The notes beneath the pieces are model-generated. The model saw only the letters and a program-made list of their open reading frames with translations. It did no database searches and was not told where the DNA came from. A stretch of DNA of 5,715 nt, taken from positions 1-5,715 of the forward strand of contig JBJXDT010000121.1 of assembly GCA_046153505.1 (NCBI GenBank), written 5' to 3'. Every line of letters starts with the position of its first letter. Within the stretch, counting starts at the first letter, position 1. The position numbers and the translations under genes are program-made. This DNA comes from JBJXDT01 sp046153505 (GTDB lineage: Bacteria > Pseudomonadota > Gammaproteobacteria > Burkholderiales > Methylophilaceae). This document shows, piece after piece, positions 5,687 to 5,715 of the stretch.

Positions 5687-5715
5687 CGCAAGCATAAGGT
5701 TCTCAGGGGGTCAGA
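5687..5715. other. Right-edge intergenic sequence with possible half palindrome
   Basis: The final bases, ending CTCAGGGGGTCAGA, carry no coding signal. GGGGTCAGA is the left half of a GGGGTCAGACCCC palindrome type often seen near REP-associated (RAYT) transposases in proteobacteria. The window stops before the second half, so this is only a suggestion. Confidence 0.2.

Overview
The window looks like a piece of a moderately AT-rich betaproteobacterial chromosome. The main evidence is the 5S rRNA, whose CCATCTCGAACAGG and CCGTGAAACG segments are typical of that class. The protein-coding genes would suit a Methylophilaceae-like genome, but that family-level guess is inference.

Layout: (1) 1-390 is the 3' end of a 23S rRNA gene, followed by a tRNA-free spacer, a 5S rRNA gene (about 541-656) and a strong hairpin terminator (666-702). 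This closes an rRNA operon that enters from the left. (2) A roughly 180-base leader with a compact G+C-rich structured element (about 801-850) precedes nhaA, a complete Na+/H+ antiporter gene. The element is a candidate cation-sensing riboswitch, by position and appearance only. (3) At 2129-2626 lies a small gene for an exported protein I do not recognise. Almost all of its mature part is a tandem array of 9-residue repeats (consensus x-L-x-R-G-K-x-D-x), organised into 18- and 36-residue higher-order periods. This is the most novel-looking item. (4) Convergent with it, only 3 bases away, is a Y-family (translesion) DNA polymerase on the minus strand. (5) msrA (methionine sulfoxide reductase A) is divergent from the polymerase and has its own good sigma70-type promoter. 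(6) A perfect 11-bp palindrome separates msrA from a convergent corA-type Mg2+/Co2+ channel gene on the minus strand. The right edge holds the corA promoter region and what may be half of a repeat palindrome.

The genes do not form one pathway. The set is a loose group of housekeeping and stress functions: ion homeostasis (nhaA, corA), oxidative repair of proteins (msrA) and DNA damage tolerance (polymerase), with an uncharacterised envelope or secreted repeat protein among them. I see no phage genes, CRISPR array, insertion sequence or tRNA.
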